Of a stretch of DNA of 64,000 bases, positions 51,701 through 63,125 are shown in pieces. Where the stretch lies: NCBI RefSeq assembly GCF_000699445.3, contig NC_067195.1, forward strand, positions 16,315,287-16,379,286. Direction: 5' to 3'. A program made the position numbers and the translations under genes. Origin of the DNA: Schistosoma haematobium (lineage: Eukaryota; Platyhelminthes; Trematoda; Strigeidida; Schistosomatidae). A model generated the notes under the pieces. The model was given only the letters and a program-made list of their open reading frames with translations. It searched no databases and was not told the origin of the DNA. The first letter of the stretch is position 1, and each line of letters starts with the position of its first letter.

Positions 51701-53882
51701 GTACTAAATACATATTAGCGTTTTCTATCAGCTCCTGGGAATCCGTTTGCCCAACTAGATGACTGTACACGACTCACAAAAATAGACATTTCTGATTCTT
51801 ATATTTTAGTTGAAGTATTCGATGGTTCTAGATAGCTTCTATTTATCACAATCCGCAGAGTTCTATCACTATAAGCGCCTGAATTTGATATCAAGTATAC
51901 AACTGTAATGTTTCAGCAGATAATGGGTCCGATGTTAATATATACCTGGAACGGTAGCATGGTTAGATGAAATCATTTTGACAGAGTGAACGAAGAATGA
52001 ACTTTCTAACTGTTTACACCAATTTCTGGCGCGATTGATAGTGTGCTTTTCACCTACATGAAAAAAAGCTAATCTTTTTCGCGCAATCCATCAAACATCT
52101 TAGTTTCACCCTAGATCGCAAAAATCGATGATTATTCGTATCCGATATTAATGCTACTCAGAAAGTCTCGTGAATTTGGTTGAAATTAGCAAGCGCCTAA
52201 ATAACAGTTTGGGACAGATTCCGACCAATGAACTATCAGGTAGATTACTAACTTGGCTTTTCCTGCCTTTTCTATACTTAAAAGAATTGAAACTAATATA
52301 AAAGACGAAGACAATTATTCCACTTCACAGGAAGCAATTTCATCACTACTGGGAAAAAGGTTTAATATTAGTAATCGTTTAATTTAATTTTAAACTGTGT
52401 AACATAAAGGGCTATAATAAATGTAGATAGGCATTTTGCGAAGAAATTTAGCAATTACAAGATGTGCGTATTAACGCAATGTGACTGCACATATACGAGT
52501 TATCATAGTATGCAAACTACTGGGTTCGGATAAAATAAAAACGAAGTGTCAAATAGATTAAACAGTCAACGTTTGACATACAGGTGATGGTTACCATAAT
52601 ATTCCTGAGATTGAAAGAGCTAGGTAGGAGATCTACGATTGGTACTTTCTCCTGATTTCATTGCGATCACTTTCGCTTTTCACATACCTACAAAGATCAC
52701 TCACTATGGTATCACACTTACCAGTAGTCGCAATAACGAACCAACTGACAAGATTGGGCAGTTTCATTAGCAAAATGGCAAGCAAATAGGAGCATATTTC
52801 GAGGTTGGACAAGGTATGCGAACCTCATGAAAGCAAGAGAGTAAAACATAAGGGCTCCAAAAATATACAGATAAAATCTCGATACCTGTTGTCATTTTAC
52901 CACTGATTTTCTCTGGGTTATTCTGTAAATCCCCAATAGCCGCTAACGGCAAACCCCAGTTTGCTATAGGACCCCAGAAGTGCTAAAGAGAGGGGTTTGT
53001 TATGAAATAACGAGAACAAAAGTGAGTGAGATGACCTGCAATAAAACTTACGGTACTATGATATAAAATCTTCCTATGAAAATAAAATTTACCTGGTTAT
53101 GTAGTCCCTGAACTCTTTCCTGCGCAAGTAGTTAAGCAGCCTCATTTACGAAGTTCAAAGAGAGCACTTGAGAAGGGTTGATGCTAATGCTGCAGTCAAA
53201 CAAGATTCTGATATTAAGAAGATCTATTGTACTGTTGGATTCACACTCTCTACTCTTTTCCAATTAGTTTTTCTTTCAACTTTTGTGCCGAATTACACAG
53301 ACATGTTAGTACAGCTCCATGAACACTGAAGAAATAAGACTTCACTAGAAAAGATAATCCAATCTTGCATCTGTTGGTCATATTATATTGATGATGATAG
53401 ACAATAAGATATACGGATAGTGATTAACTTGAGAAGTTTTCATCACATTCACTGACTTATTCAGAAATAGTACAGGCGAAGACTAGAAACGGGGTGAATT
53501 TATCCGCAACGCAACCATGTAAACTTAATGTATCGCTCAGTGTAATAACGGTCATCTGTGCGTTCAAGTAACCACAGATTTTGTCATTCCATAATGTGTT
53601 TTTAATTAAATAACTAGATTATGATGTTAATTTTGCTCTGTTTTTAATTTTTACTCGCCACGTCTGACTGCGTTACACTGTACGTTCATTGCACGATGGA
53701 ATGATATCTCAAGTCATAGTTAGTTTAATCACATAGTTTATTGTTTCCAGATAGACCGTCAGTGCATGATGTTACTGAAGAAATGTTTGTTGTACTGTAG
53801 ACTAAGTTTTTATGAACAACTGCCTGTTGTCTTCAGTCTGAAAGCTATATATATATGTATCATTCGTCTTCTGTTAGGTAAG
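51701..53882. other. Intergenic stretch without recognised gene
   Basis: AT-rich DNA between the RTE relic and the LTR cluster. No coding frame or repeat recognised. Confidence 0.5.
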
Positions 53883-54160
53883 TCCAAATGGCACAGGTAT
53901 TCAGTGTTTGACAACGCTTTTACCAGCAACACCTTCGAATATAATTTGTACCCACCGAGAGAAATCAAAAGACAGAATCGAGGAGATCGGAAGAGTGTAT
54001 TTGACGATTACCAATATATCGGAATTCTCTGATCTAATCTGGATAGCGATTGCGGTAGATGTTGAGCTCAGCGTTACAACACGTGATCTGGTGCGGATGC
54101 ATGACCGAGCGCCTTCAGCTAGATGAGTCCACTGAAACATGTGGTCAGCATCCAATGTCG
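53883..54160 (-). repeat. Older solo LTR, left part (split by the younger gypsy element)
   Basis: The reverse complement matches the 323-bp gypsy LTR from its 3' end (GGCACAGGTATTCAGTG) to the point AATGTCG, where the younger element begins. It is visibly diverged (for example ACTGAAACATGTGGTCAG against ACTAAAATATCTGGTCAG). The missing 45 bp are at 58250-58294. I see no internal sequence attached, so it is probably a solo LTR. Confidence 0.92.
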
Positions 54161-54483
54161 TGTAGCGGTAAATAAATCCCCAAAATAAATATCTCTGTAA
54201 GTTTTCGACATTCGATGCTGACCAGATATTTTAGTGGACTCATCTAGCTGAAGGCGCTCGGTCATGCATCCGCACCAGATCACGTGTTGTAACGCTGAGC
54301 TCAACATCTACCGCAATCGCTATCCAGATTAGATCAGAGAATTCCGATATATTGGTAATCGTCAAATACACTCTTCCGATCTCCTCGATTCTGTCTTTTG
54401 ATTTCTCTCGGTGGGTACAAATTATATTCGAAGGTGTTGCTGGTAAAAGCGTTGTCAAACACTGAATACCTGTGCTATCTTCA
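54161..54483 (+). repeat. 5' LTR of the gypsy element
   Basis: Starts TGTAGCGGTAAATAAATCCC, ends GCTATCTTCA. It differs from the 3' LTR in CCTGTGCTATC against CGTGTGCCATC. Should contain the promoter; no clear TATA box is visible. Confidence 0.95.
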
Positions 54484-54639
54484 TTGGTGAGACCGTCGTG
54501 ATCTGGTACACCTAATTGCAACTGTGATTCTGTTCCTTTTTGGGATTTTTTATATATTATTTTTTAACTTTTTATAAATTGTGATATTTTTTCTCCGTGT
54601 CCCAGGATACCCTGCAATTTTCCCAACACGAAACCGACT

Positions 54640-57443
54640 GACTCGAAAAACAACTCGGGAAACTTCTAAGCTGGCACGCGTTAACGGCAACTGTAGCCGG
54701 CGAACATAGCCGTCTGTTGTACGTCACAGATGTGACAACGAGAGTTCGCTACCTCGTCGACACTGGCGCAGAAGTTAGCGTTCTCTCAGCAAATCTCAAC
54801 GAATGGCCTCACGAATCGGCTCTAAACTTACAGGCGGCAAACGGAAAACCTATCGCTACGTATGTCAAAAGGTACGTTTACCTGAACGTGGGTTTACGCA
54901 AACCCATTCACTCGATCTTCGTTATTGCAGATGTATCTATGCCAATCATTGGTATGGACCTTCTACAACACCACAATCTGATCATCGATACTCGCAAACG
55001 GAGGCTAGTAGACGGAAACACTAATTTGTCCGTTTGTGTAACTTCCTTCTCTGGTTGTAGATTATCCCCAGTCACAGTTAAACATATGATAGACCCACTC
55101 TACCAACCACTACTCGATAAGTACCCTGGGATACAACAAACTCAACCGAAACTACCGTGTGTAACCAGCAATGTTACACATCACATCACGACTACAGGAC
55201 CACCTGTATTTTCTAAAGCACGACGACTAGCTCCTGAAAAGCTCAGGTTAGCGGAAAACGAATTCGATCACATGATAGACTTAGGAATCATACGACCGTC
55301 AAGTGGCCCTTATGCATCTCCGTTGCACATGGTCCCTAAAAAGGACAGCAACGATTGGCGTCCAACTGGTGACTATCGGCGATTGAACGCGAAAACCATT
55401 CCCGATCGTTACCCGTTGCCTCACATTCACGATTTGACAGCTACCTTGAAAGGTACAACTGTCTTTTCGAAAATCGACTTGGTTAAAGCGTATAACCAAA
55501 TCCCTATGGCTACTGACGACATACCGAAAACAGCTATCATAACTCCCTTCGGACACTATGAATTTTTGCGAATGCCTTTCGGTCTAAGAAATGCTGCTCA
55601 AACATTCCAAAGATTCATAGATGACGTTTTCCGAGGTCTCAACTTCGTACATGACGACTGCTTAATCGCATGTCTGGACAGAGAATCGCATCTCAAGCAT
55701 CTGGATCTTGTTTTCGAACAACTACAAAACCACGGCATTACTGTAAACACTCAAGAACCCATTAACATCGCAGTAGACGCATCCGACTCGGCAATCGGAG
55801 GAGTCTTACAACAATGGGTTAACAACTCCTGGCAACCATTGGCATTTTTCTCCAGACGGTTGCTAGACACCGAATCGAGGTACAGCACATTTGGTAGGGA
55901 GCTCCTAACTATGTATTGTGCAGTACGACTTTCTCAACACTAAATCGAAGGTCGTGAATTCACCCTTTTCACTGACCATAAACCACTCACCTTCTCTCTA
56001 AGCTCTACTTCAGACAAGTACTCTCCCCGTGAGTCTCGACAACCGGACTACATTTCGCAGTTTACTTCAGATATTCAACACATCTCTGGAGCAAACAATG
56101 TAGTTGCAGACGCCTTATCTCGCATAACTTCCTTGAACAGTTTCCAAGGAATCGACCTTCTTAAACTCGCCGAGCTTCAAAAAGAAGACAGTGATCTTCA
56201 GCACGAGTTATCGTCCACAACACTTAAACTACGCATCAAACAGATGGGAACAGGTAACCAAACCTTACTTTGTGACACATCTACAGGTAGGGATCGCCCA
56301 ATCGTGCCGAAGCATTATCGACGCAATGTCTTCAATACATTGCACAAACTTTCGCATCCAGGTGTTCGTGCAACCATCAAGCTTATAACAGAAAGGTTTT
56401 GCTGGCCTGGAATGAATAAAGACGTGAGGGAGTGGGCACGCTCCTGTGTAAGCTGCCAAAAATCTAAGGTTATCAGACACAATAAATGTCCCTTAGGCTC
56501 GTTTAAAACTCCCGATGCTCGTTTCGACCATGTTCATCTGGATTTGGTAGGACCTTTACCAGATTCAAATGGATACTCTTATCTTTTAACCTGCGTAGAC
56601 CGTTTCACTCGATGGCCAGAAGCAGTACCTATCAAGGACATCACTGCTGAAACAGTGGCCCGCACCTTCGTCGAACGATGGGTAGCAAACTTCGGTTGCC
56701 CTTCAACCATCACTACAGACCGCGGACGTCAGTTTGAATCTGATCTTTTCCGTCGTCTGACTACACTTTTAGGAATCACTCACTTCCGAACGACTGCCTA
56801 CCACCCACAAGCAAACGGGTTGGTAGAACGCTTTCACCGACAACTGAAAGCTTCACTATCAGCTGCAAACGTTTCACAGTGGACCGACGCTGTTCCACTT
56901 GTCTTACTAGGTATCCGCAATGCAGTGAAAGCTGACATTGGATACACTGCGGCTCAACTCGTTTATGGAACGACACTTCGACTTCCAGGAGAATTCGTGG
57001 ATCCTTCATCCTGTTCAATGAGCATGGATCTAACCTCCTACACGAACAGGCTTACAAACGCAATGCATTCAGTTAAACCTGCTTTCACTCGACCACAATC
57101 CATGGATGTTTTCGTTCAACCTGACTTACGATATAGTACACACGTTTTCATTCGTCGAGACTCGCATCGACGACCTTTCGAATCAGCATACGAAGGACGT
57201 TTCAACGTTCTTCAACGCGAACCGAAGTACTATATAGTCGATAAGAACGGAACAAACGATAGCATCAGCATCGATCGCCTCAAAGCAGCGTATTTAGAAG
57301 GAAACCCTATCTACGTCGATTTTCCTTCGTTACAATCAAACGACACGACTCCACTCATAATTCCTCAACCGACAACCAACACTAGCGATGACACTTCGAA
57401 TGTGTCTGAAAACAAACTTAAAACGACACGGTCTGGAAGATGA
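54640..57443 (+). pseudogene. Gypsy pol: protease, RT, RNase H, integrase with deletions and one stop
   Basis: One frame, interrupted only by TAA at 55941-55943. Protease: [16 protein letters not shown] (catalytic DTG). [56 protein letters not shown] (motif A), [18 protein letters not shown], then [12 protein letters not shown]. In that last block the family has F.Y.YIDD, so about three residues including the motif C Tyr are lost. After HGITVN the text jumps to [18 protein letters not shown], so roughly 100+ residues between RT and RNase H are deleted in frame. RNase H-like end: [15 protein letters not shown], stop, [12 protein letters not shown]. Integrase: [11 protein letters not shown] with SCVSCQKSK (HHCC), HLDLVGPLP / [10 protein letters not shown] / [13 protein letters not shown] (D,D,E all present), C-terminal [18 protein letters not shown]. 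Confidence 0.93.
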
Positions 57444-57922
57444 GTAAGATTTCCTGAAAGATAAACGACTACTGCACGCAAGGCACTACTCGACATTTTA
57501 TATTATCTCGATCTTTCTTTTTACGATATATAAAATTAAAAAAACAATTTTAATATGCTTATATATTTATACTTTTATTTAAAAGAAAAACAAAAAACAA
57601 AAATTTTTTTAACGCTTTTACGTGTGCTTGAGTTAATTTTCCTTTTATTTCACCGACATTGTGTTTTTACGCACATACAAGTGTATTTCGACGTGCACTT
57701 ACATTTTCTTTTTTCCTTTCCAGGACGACTGGAAAAGAACGATGAAGTTTACGAAGAGCCGAAATTTTCATTGTACTTTTTTTACTATGTTGCACCTCGG
57801 TCCCATATAGTGAGGAAAGACGACCAGAAGCTGCTAAACCTAGCAAACTATCAGAAGAGTGTTTACCAACGACTGGCTGGCCATGTCTTAGGGTCATCAC
57901 TGCCCCACTAGGGGGAGTGATC
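57444..57922 (+). other. Gypsy 3' untranslated region with polypurine tract
   Basis: AT-rich leader after the pol stop, then GCTGCTAAACC.. and CATCACTGCCCC. The tract AGGGGGAGTGA (57909-57920) lies two bases before the 3' LTR and is the expected plus-strand primer. The same pre-LTR text, diverged, recurs at 62960-63071. Confidence 0.8.
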
Positions 57923-58245
57923 TGTAGCGGTAAATAAATCCCCAAAATAAATATCTCTGTAAGTTTTCGACATTCGATGCTGACCAGATATTTTAGTGGA
58001 CTCATCTAGCTGAAGGCGCTCGGTCATGCATCCGCACCAGATCACGTGTTGTAACGCTGAGCTCAACATCTACCGCAATCGCTATCCAGATTAGATCAGA
58101 GAATTCCGATATATTGGTAATCGTCAAATACACTCTTCCGATCTCCTCGATTCTGTCTTTTGATTTCTCTCGGTGGGTACAAATTATATTCGAAGGTGTT
58201 GCTGGTAAAAGCGTTGTCAAACACTGAATACGTGTGCCATCTTCA
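57923..58245 (+). repeat. 3' LTR of the gypsy element
   Basis: 323 bp, TGTAGCGG...CATCTTCA, followed by target duplication GTCG (58246-58249). Confidence 0.95.
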
Positions 58246-58249
58246 GTCG

Positions 58250-58294
58250 AAAACTTACAGAGCTATTTATTTTGGGGATTGATTTATCGCTACA
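58250..58294 (-). repeat. Older solo LTR, right part
   Basis: AAAACTTACAGAGCTATTT ... ATCGCTACA is the reverse complement of the first 45 bp of the LTR. With 53883-54160 (278 bp) it sums to 323 bp, the exact LTR length, which proves the nesting. No convincing target duplication flanks the reconstituted old LTR (TAAG on the left, GTGT on the right). Confidence 0.93.
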
Positions 58295-60930
58295 GTGTTT
58301 TGGTTTTATCGGCTGAATTATGTTCATTTTACTCCGTTTAGCAACATGTCTGTGCAAATGGAACAATAATTATGACACTTGCTTAGTTTAGTATTCTTGG
58401 TTGACGTTTTAATTTAGATTAGTCGATAGAATTATATTATACTTAAGTATAGTGCTTAAAGCCTGTGACGAAACGGATCAGTTTAGTAAGTAGAGCTGCC
58501 TGTTTTTAGTGAGTATACTGACTCAAATCAGTCTGATTAAAAATAGGAAAAAAACGTGCCTTTGATGCTGTTGCTGTCATACATTATAAGATAGCTTTAA
58601 GTACGTTTGGCGTTTATTTGTAGACAGTACGTCAAACACTGTTCATTAAACAATTTCTCCAGCAATAACATCGGTAGCAGGATAGCTAAGTGTCTGAGCT
58701 TTTATTTGCCTGAAGAAGAGCAGTATACAGTCTTAGAAGATGAGTGTTCTGTGTCTCAATTAAATGTAGTTGGCTGTGGATAAATGTTAAGAATCTTTTT
58801 GACAACTGGGACTTTTAGTTTATCAGACACTAACTCTGCTTGCATGTCTTCCTGTTAAGCTAGACGCAGATGCATGGGAATACTTAAAAGGGAGCAAAAT
58901 AATAAAAGCACTAAGCCCGTGTGATGCTTTGCACAAGTAATAGTAGCTGACCTGATTTTATATTCATGAAGTCAAGGTAAATCACAGCTGCATAAATGCT
59001 TTGCTGAAAAAACATGTAATTTGGTTATTTACCTATCCCACATTTCTGACTGAATTCATTATTATTTTCTCATTTAGAATGCAACAGGAGTGAGCCTTCA
59101 CAGATTCTAAGAACTGTTTCGCCCTTAGAACTATGGCCCTATGGAACTTTACGGGAGACCCAACTAACAGCAGACTATAAAAAGGATGCTGGACGTTCAT
59201 TTTAGTCTCACAACCACTTTCAGTACTTTTTGAGTTACTTCTTTTACCTTTTCGTTTGGAAAAAATCAACAAAGACGGCAGCTTAACATTACCAGCGCGA
59301 CTTTTAAACGGCGAGTTCGTTTAAACCTTTGTTTGATATTCGATTCTTAATGAAAGTTCCTGAATAAATTTTTAAATCTAATGCTACTTTGTTTTATCTA
59401 CTTAGTCGTTGCAAGAAACTTGTGATATACGAGCTTCTCAGCATTTAGTTCATATGTAGTAAACTTAGGTGATTTTGTACATATCTTCGTCATTTTCTCG
59501 GGAAACCTACAGACTCAGGTCCTCTCATAACTTACTCTAACCAACATGAGTTGTCACGGCGGCTGACGGATGGACACGCGTTACACATCCTAACCATACC
59601 TGCGTCTAATCTTACAGCTCCTTATTCAAATGCCATATTATAATCAAGCAGTGCCTCTAGCCCCACTAATGGAACACTAGTAAGTCAAAGGCACCCTGTA
59701 TGATACCTTACATTGGTCTATGCACTCGCTTAGCTCTTTAGTGAGGATATTACTACAGTCCTGCCAAAAATCCCATGAACCCCCTACCTCCATCAAAACA
59801 AATAAGTCTGTATTCGCTGCATATAGCAATTTTATTTTTCAGAAGTAAGATATAACAGTTAAAATTGGAGTAAGATGGCAGTATACAGCAGATGTACGTG
59901 GTACATGTCTTCATAGATTAACTGAAATAGAGAATACGGATATTAGCTTAACAGGCTTACTTAGAAAGTCGTGTCTACTTTGAACTTACTGCGTGAGAAA
60001 GTTATACTGGAACTACTAATAATGTAGGAATCTAGTCTCTCAGAGCGTACGAAGCACTCAAATGGGAAGACAGTTGTCCAAAAATAATTCGAATATGAAG
60101 GTGGGAATTTGCAGGTACTTTTCATCGTAAGGGTGAACATATTAGGTAACGGTTGACATCATACTGTAAACAAACACAAATTTGCGAGTGGTGAAATATG
60201 ATCTATGAAAAAGTTAGCTTAGTAACAATTAATTACCATTTTACTCCCTGATTATGATCCTTCGGCTTCCTTTAATGGCCAAAACTGCAAACATACACTA
60301 CACACTGATAGAAGATTTCCGGCTTTTCAATGTTAAGCTTGCTTTAACGCACGATGTAATGAGTACAACCCCTCTATTACTGCTAAATGGCATATTTTTC
60401 ATAAGAAACCCTCTGCAATAGAATGTTAGCATCTGTGACTTCATCTATGGTTATCGGAAATCTGGGTCCTTTCGAAAACAATACTGATATCCCCTACTGC
60501 TGGGCACTCAGTATTAGTTTGACTCGTTGGGATAGTGTCGTCCATAATACTGAAGAAAATTGAAAACCGGAGATTGTTTCCTTTCATTTTGCCGATAACA
60601 TCATAAAGGACAGGAACAAACATGCGGACAGTTAGTCACAGGCGGCAGCATCAATTATTTTAGCTAAAATACGAGCTTCGGCTTTGGATATCCAGAAAAC
60701 AAGTCAAAACAAAAGCCATAACCATTTTAAAACATAAGATGAGTCAGCTTGGCTTAAGAAATACATTGACTTCAGTAGCAGCAGCAAAAACCCAGAAAAC
60801 AAAGCAAAATGAGGGAAGATTTCGCTCTAACACTTAGAGTATTACGTTAACTTCTGGATTGTAACACACTGAAACATTAAATTCTGTAGCTACACAAAAG
60901 AAATAGCGGAAAAAGCACAGAACGAAGAAA
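58295..60930. other. Intergenic stretch without recognised gene
   Basis: 2.6 kb. Base composition is slightly less AT-rich than elsewhere, but no frame (for example 59033-59272 minus) has a recognisable domain, and no RT, LTR or SINE signature was found. Confidence 0.5.
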
Positions 60931-61010
60931 GCCGGCCGCCGTTGCATACCAAGATGGCGGATATAATAATTCCCGCTTCATTCTGATTGGTCGCTAAGCA
61001 GACTGTCACG
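60931..61010. promoter_or_regulatory. GC-rich cluster with YY1-like and CCAAT motifs (putative promoter)
   Basis: CCAAGATGGCGG (60949-60960) is a good match to the metazoan YY1 motif AAGATGGCGGC. TGATTGGTC (60984-60992) is an inverted CCAAT box. TATAATAATT and the palindrome GCCGGC lie nearby. Such a cluster is unusual in this AT-rich window. No downstream exon is identified, so promoter function is a guess. Confidence 0.35.
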
Positions 61011-61188
61011 TTTACGAAATTGAGTTGCGTTTAATAGCAGCCCTAGAAACGTTGTTCCGAAAACATGACGATTATACACTCGACCGATTTTGAATAAATT
61101 CTGAATAAATAGACTCCAAAAGAGTGAATAAAATTGTAGGCTGAACTTGAATGGTTTTTCAACCGTTATGTCGTCTTTCATTTGTGCC

Positions 61189-61480
61189 TGTAGTGGTTAA
61201 CAAATCTCCAGGATAAATAACTTTGTAAGTCTCCATTGTCGGTCCTGACATAATTGGTTCCACTGTATACACCACTAAATGAAAGTGGTCGACCGAGCAC
61301 CTGATTCGGATCATATTTGAGTACAGCATGATTCTCAGCACGTATAAGAGCTAATCAGATTCAATATGGCTTCGACATATCGTCCGTTAACCAAATAAAC
61401 CTACCCAATACTTCGTTTTCGATTATCGGTTTCATTTCCCTTGAACATTTGTATATGAAGAAGTTCCCGACAGTGATGAA
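61189..61480 (+). repeat. Diverged gypsy LTR relic
   Basis: TGTAGTGGTTAACAAATCTC, GGATAAATAACTTTGTAAG, TCGGTCCTGACATAATTGG and, further on, GTCGACCGAGCACCTGATTC line up in order with the LTR of the 54-58 kb element (TGTAGCGGTAAATAAATCCC, AATAAATATCTCTGTAAG, GATGCTGACCAGATATTT, GCTCGGTCATGCATCCGCAC). The 3' border is uncertain. Confidence 0.7.
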
Positions 61481-62959
61481 ATCGAACTCCGAGTATCCGA
61501 GACGTCTTTACCCTCGAATCTTTGGCCAATTTCAGGTTTTCCAAAATTAGAAAAGTCTGGTCGAAATATGACATAGATATTTAAGAGTTGATGACGCTAT
61601 TGTCCTCAACAACTTTGCAATAGAGCATCTCAAAAACAGCCAAGTCTGGAGTCAGGAATTAGTCATTTCAAAGATGTGTTTGGAAGATAGTCGATGGGTT
61701 GAGAAGTATGTGAGCTTAGCTGACTAGTTGTTGTGTGGGGTATGAAACACAACGTACCCAATATTGATTTGATGATGATGGTTGATCGCGTGATTTCAGC
61801 TATAATGTGTCGGGTAAACCTGATGGAGTCAGTATCAATGTTGAGTGCCCACAGAACTTTTTATTTTGAGTATTTATCTACTGTTACAGTCTTAATAGCA
61901 AGAAGCTATGGTAGTTGTAGACTTATGTAGTTGTAATTCGTAAATTTACTTGCTCTTTTGGGGCGTATTGATCCAAAGATATACAAAATCGATGCACCTT
62001 TATGTCGCTGAATGCCATTCATAGTTGTAGGACATTATCATTACAAAGTACTAGATTTGAATACATTGAGAGAATTTCTGACCGACTAGTGAACACTATG
62101 ACAGCACATACAATGACTTGAACGGTTCAAAACGCTAAAATCAACAACGGCTACTTTGGACACACTAACGACTCATCAACACTAAATAAGCCCATCTAAA
62201 ACGATTCTTCAACTTTATCGATCTTTAGACTCAATAATCTCCAAATATTTTCAGTACAACCAGTATAACTTTGAAAACGAACTCCGTTGATCGACTGACT
62301 AAAATAATTGTTCATTACATGAGGTACTGTTTCTAATTTATCTGGTGAACGATTTCGCTATATATGTCGGCTGTTCAAATACAACATACCGAGTTCAACT
62401 AACAGTCTGACGACACAATCATTCATGTGAATGAATATCTTATAAGTTAAAAACGACAATGATCTAGAAATCCCAACACTGGAAGCGCTTCACACCATGT
62501 ACTGCCCGAAAGTTTTCGATTCACTTATCTAACTGATATATTGCATTTGTCGTTTACCGTACTACAGAGACAACGTTATTGTCCTAATTGAACTTTTGAC
62601 ATGAACTTGTTATTTTTGTAACGACCGAAACTTTAGTATTTACTCTGAAAGTAGGACTAACGAACTAAAGTTTACTCCATTAGGCGTAGCGTACAAGGCG
62701 TTGTGAATGACTCGTATCAAATAATATGAAAACACAAAAACTGCTCAATTCAAGCGTTCCTAATTTAGGAGGAAAAACAAGTTATATCAAAGTACAAAGT
62801 ATCTCAAATGGTACAGCTTATATTATAAACTCAGATGTTTCTCTGGCATACGATAACACGCTAAACATTAAAAAAATGGTTTATGAACAAGTGTTCCGTA
62901 TCTGAAAATCAATAAGCGTATTGCTGAAGGCACTAACTCACATAACTATCTACACGGAT

Positions 62960-63125
62960 TCGAGTGACCTGCTGAAGGTAACAAGCTATTAGTAGAGTGT
63001 TTATCAGTGATGATTTCACTTGGCTTAAACTTCTGGCTGGTCATCAATGCCCCACAAGATGTAGAGTGAGCTGTAATAGTAAGTAAATCCCCGAAACAAA
63101 TAAGTCTGTAAATCTTTCATGCCGA
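62960..63125 (+). repeat. Diverged gypsy relic: pre-LTR region plus start of a 3' LTR
   Basis: CTGGCTGGTCATCAATGCCC, then a decayed purine tract (GATGTAGAGTGAGC) and TGTAATAGTAAGTAAATCCC, AAACAAATAAGTCTGTAAAT parallel the end of the 57.8-57.97 kb element. The LTR would start at 63072. Together with 61189-61480 this may be the remains of one older element of about 2 kb. Confidence 0.65.

Larger units (their letters stand above)
54161..58245 (+). mobile_element. Ty3/gypsy LTR retrotransposon, young, internally deleted
   Basis: TG...CA LTRs of 323 bp at both ends (54161-54483, 57923-58245) and a 4-bp target duplication GTCG (54157-54160 and 58246-58249). The two LTRs differ at two positions by eye. 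Only 3.4 kb lies between them: a primer-binding-like TGGTGAGACCG just after the 5' LTR, protease/RT/RNase H/integrase remnants in one frame, and a purine-rich tract (AGGGGGAGTGA) before the 3' LTR. Gag is missing, and RT lacks part of the active site and the region between RT and RNase H. The near-identical LTRs indicate recent insertion although the copy is defective, so proteins were probably supplied in trans. Confidence 0.95.

Noticed and set aside
53901..54521. Open frames of 70-93 codons in the LTR regions on both strands
   Set aside because: They are repeated in each LTR copy and in reverse, encode nothing recognisable, and simply reflect a fairly GC-balanced LTR without stops.
57923..58294. 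Apparent 372-bp LTR with ~50-bp terminal inverted repeats
   Set aside because: The inverted end (58250-58294) is the missing piece of the older reverse-oriented LTR. The true LTR is 323 bp and ends at 58245, as shown by equal lengths, TG..CA ends and the GTCG duplication.
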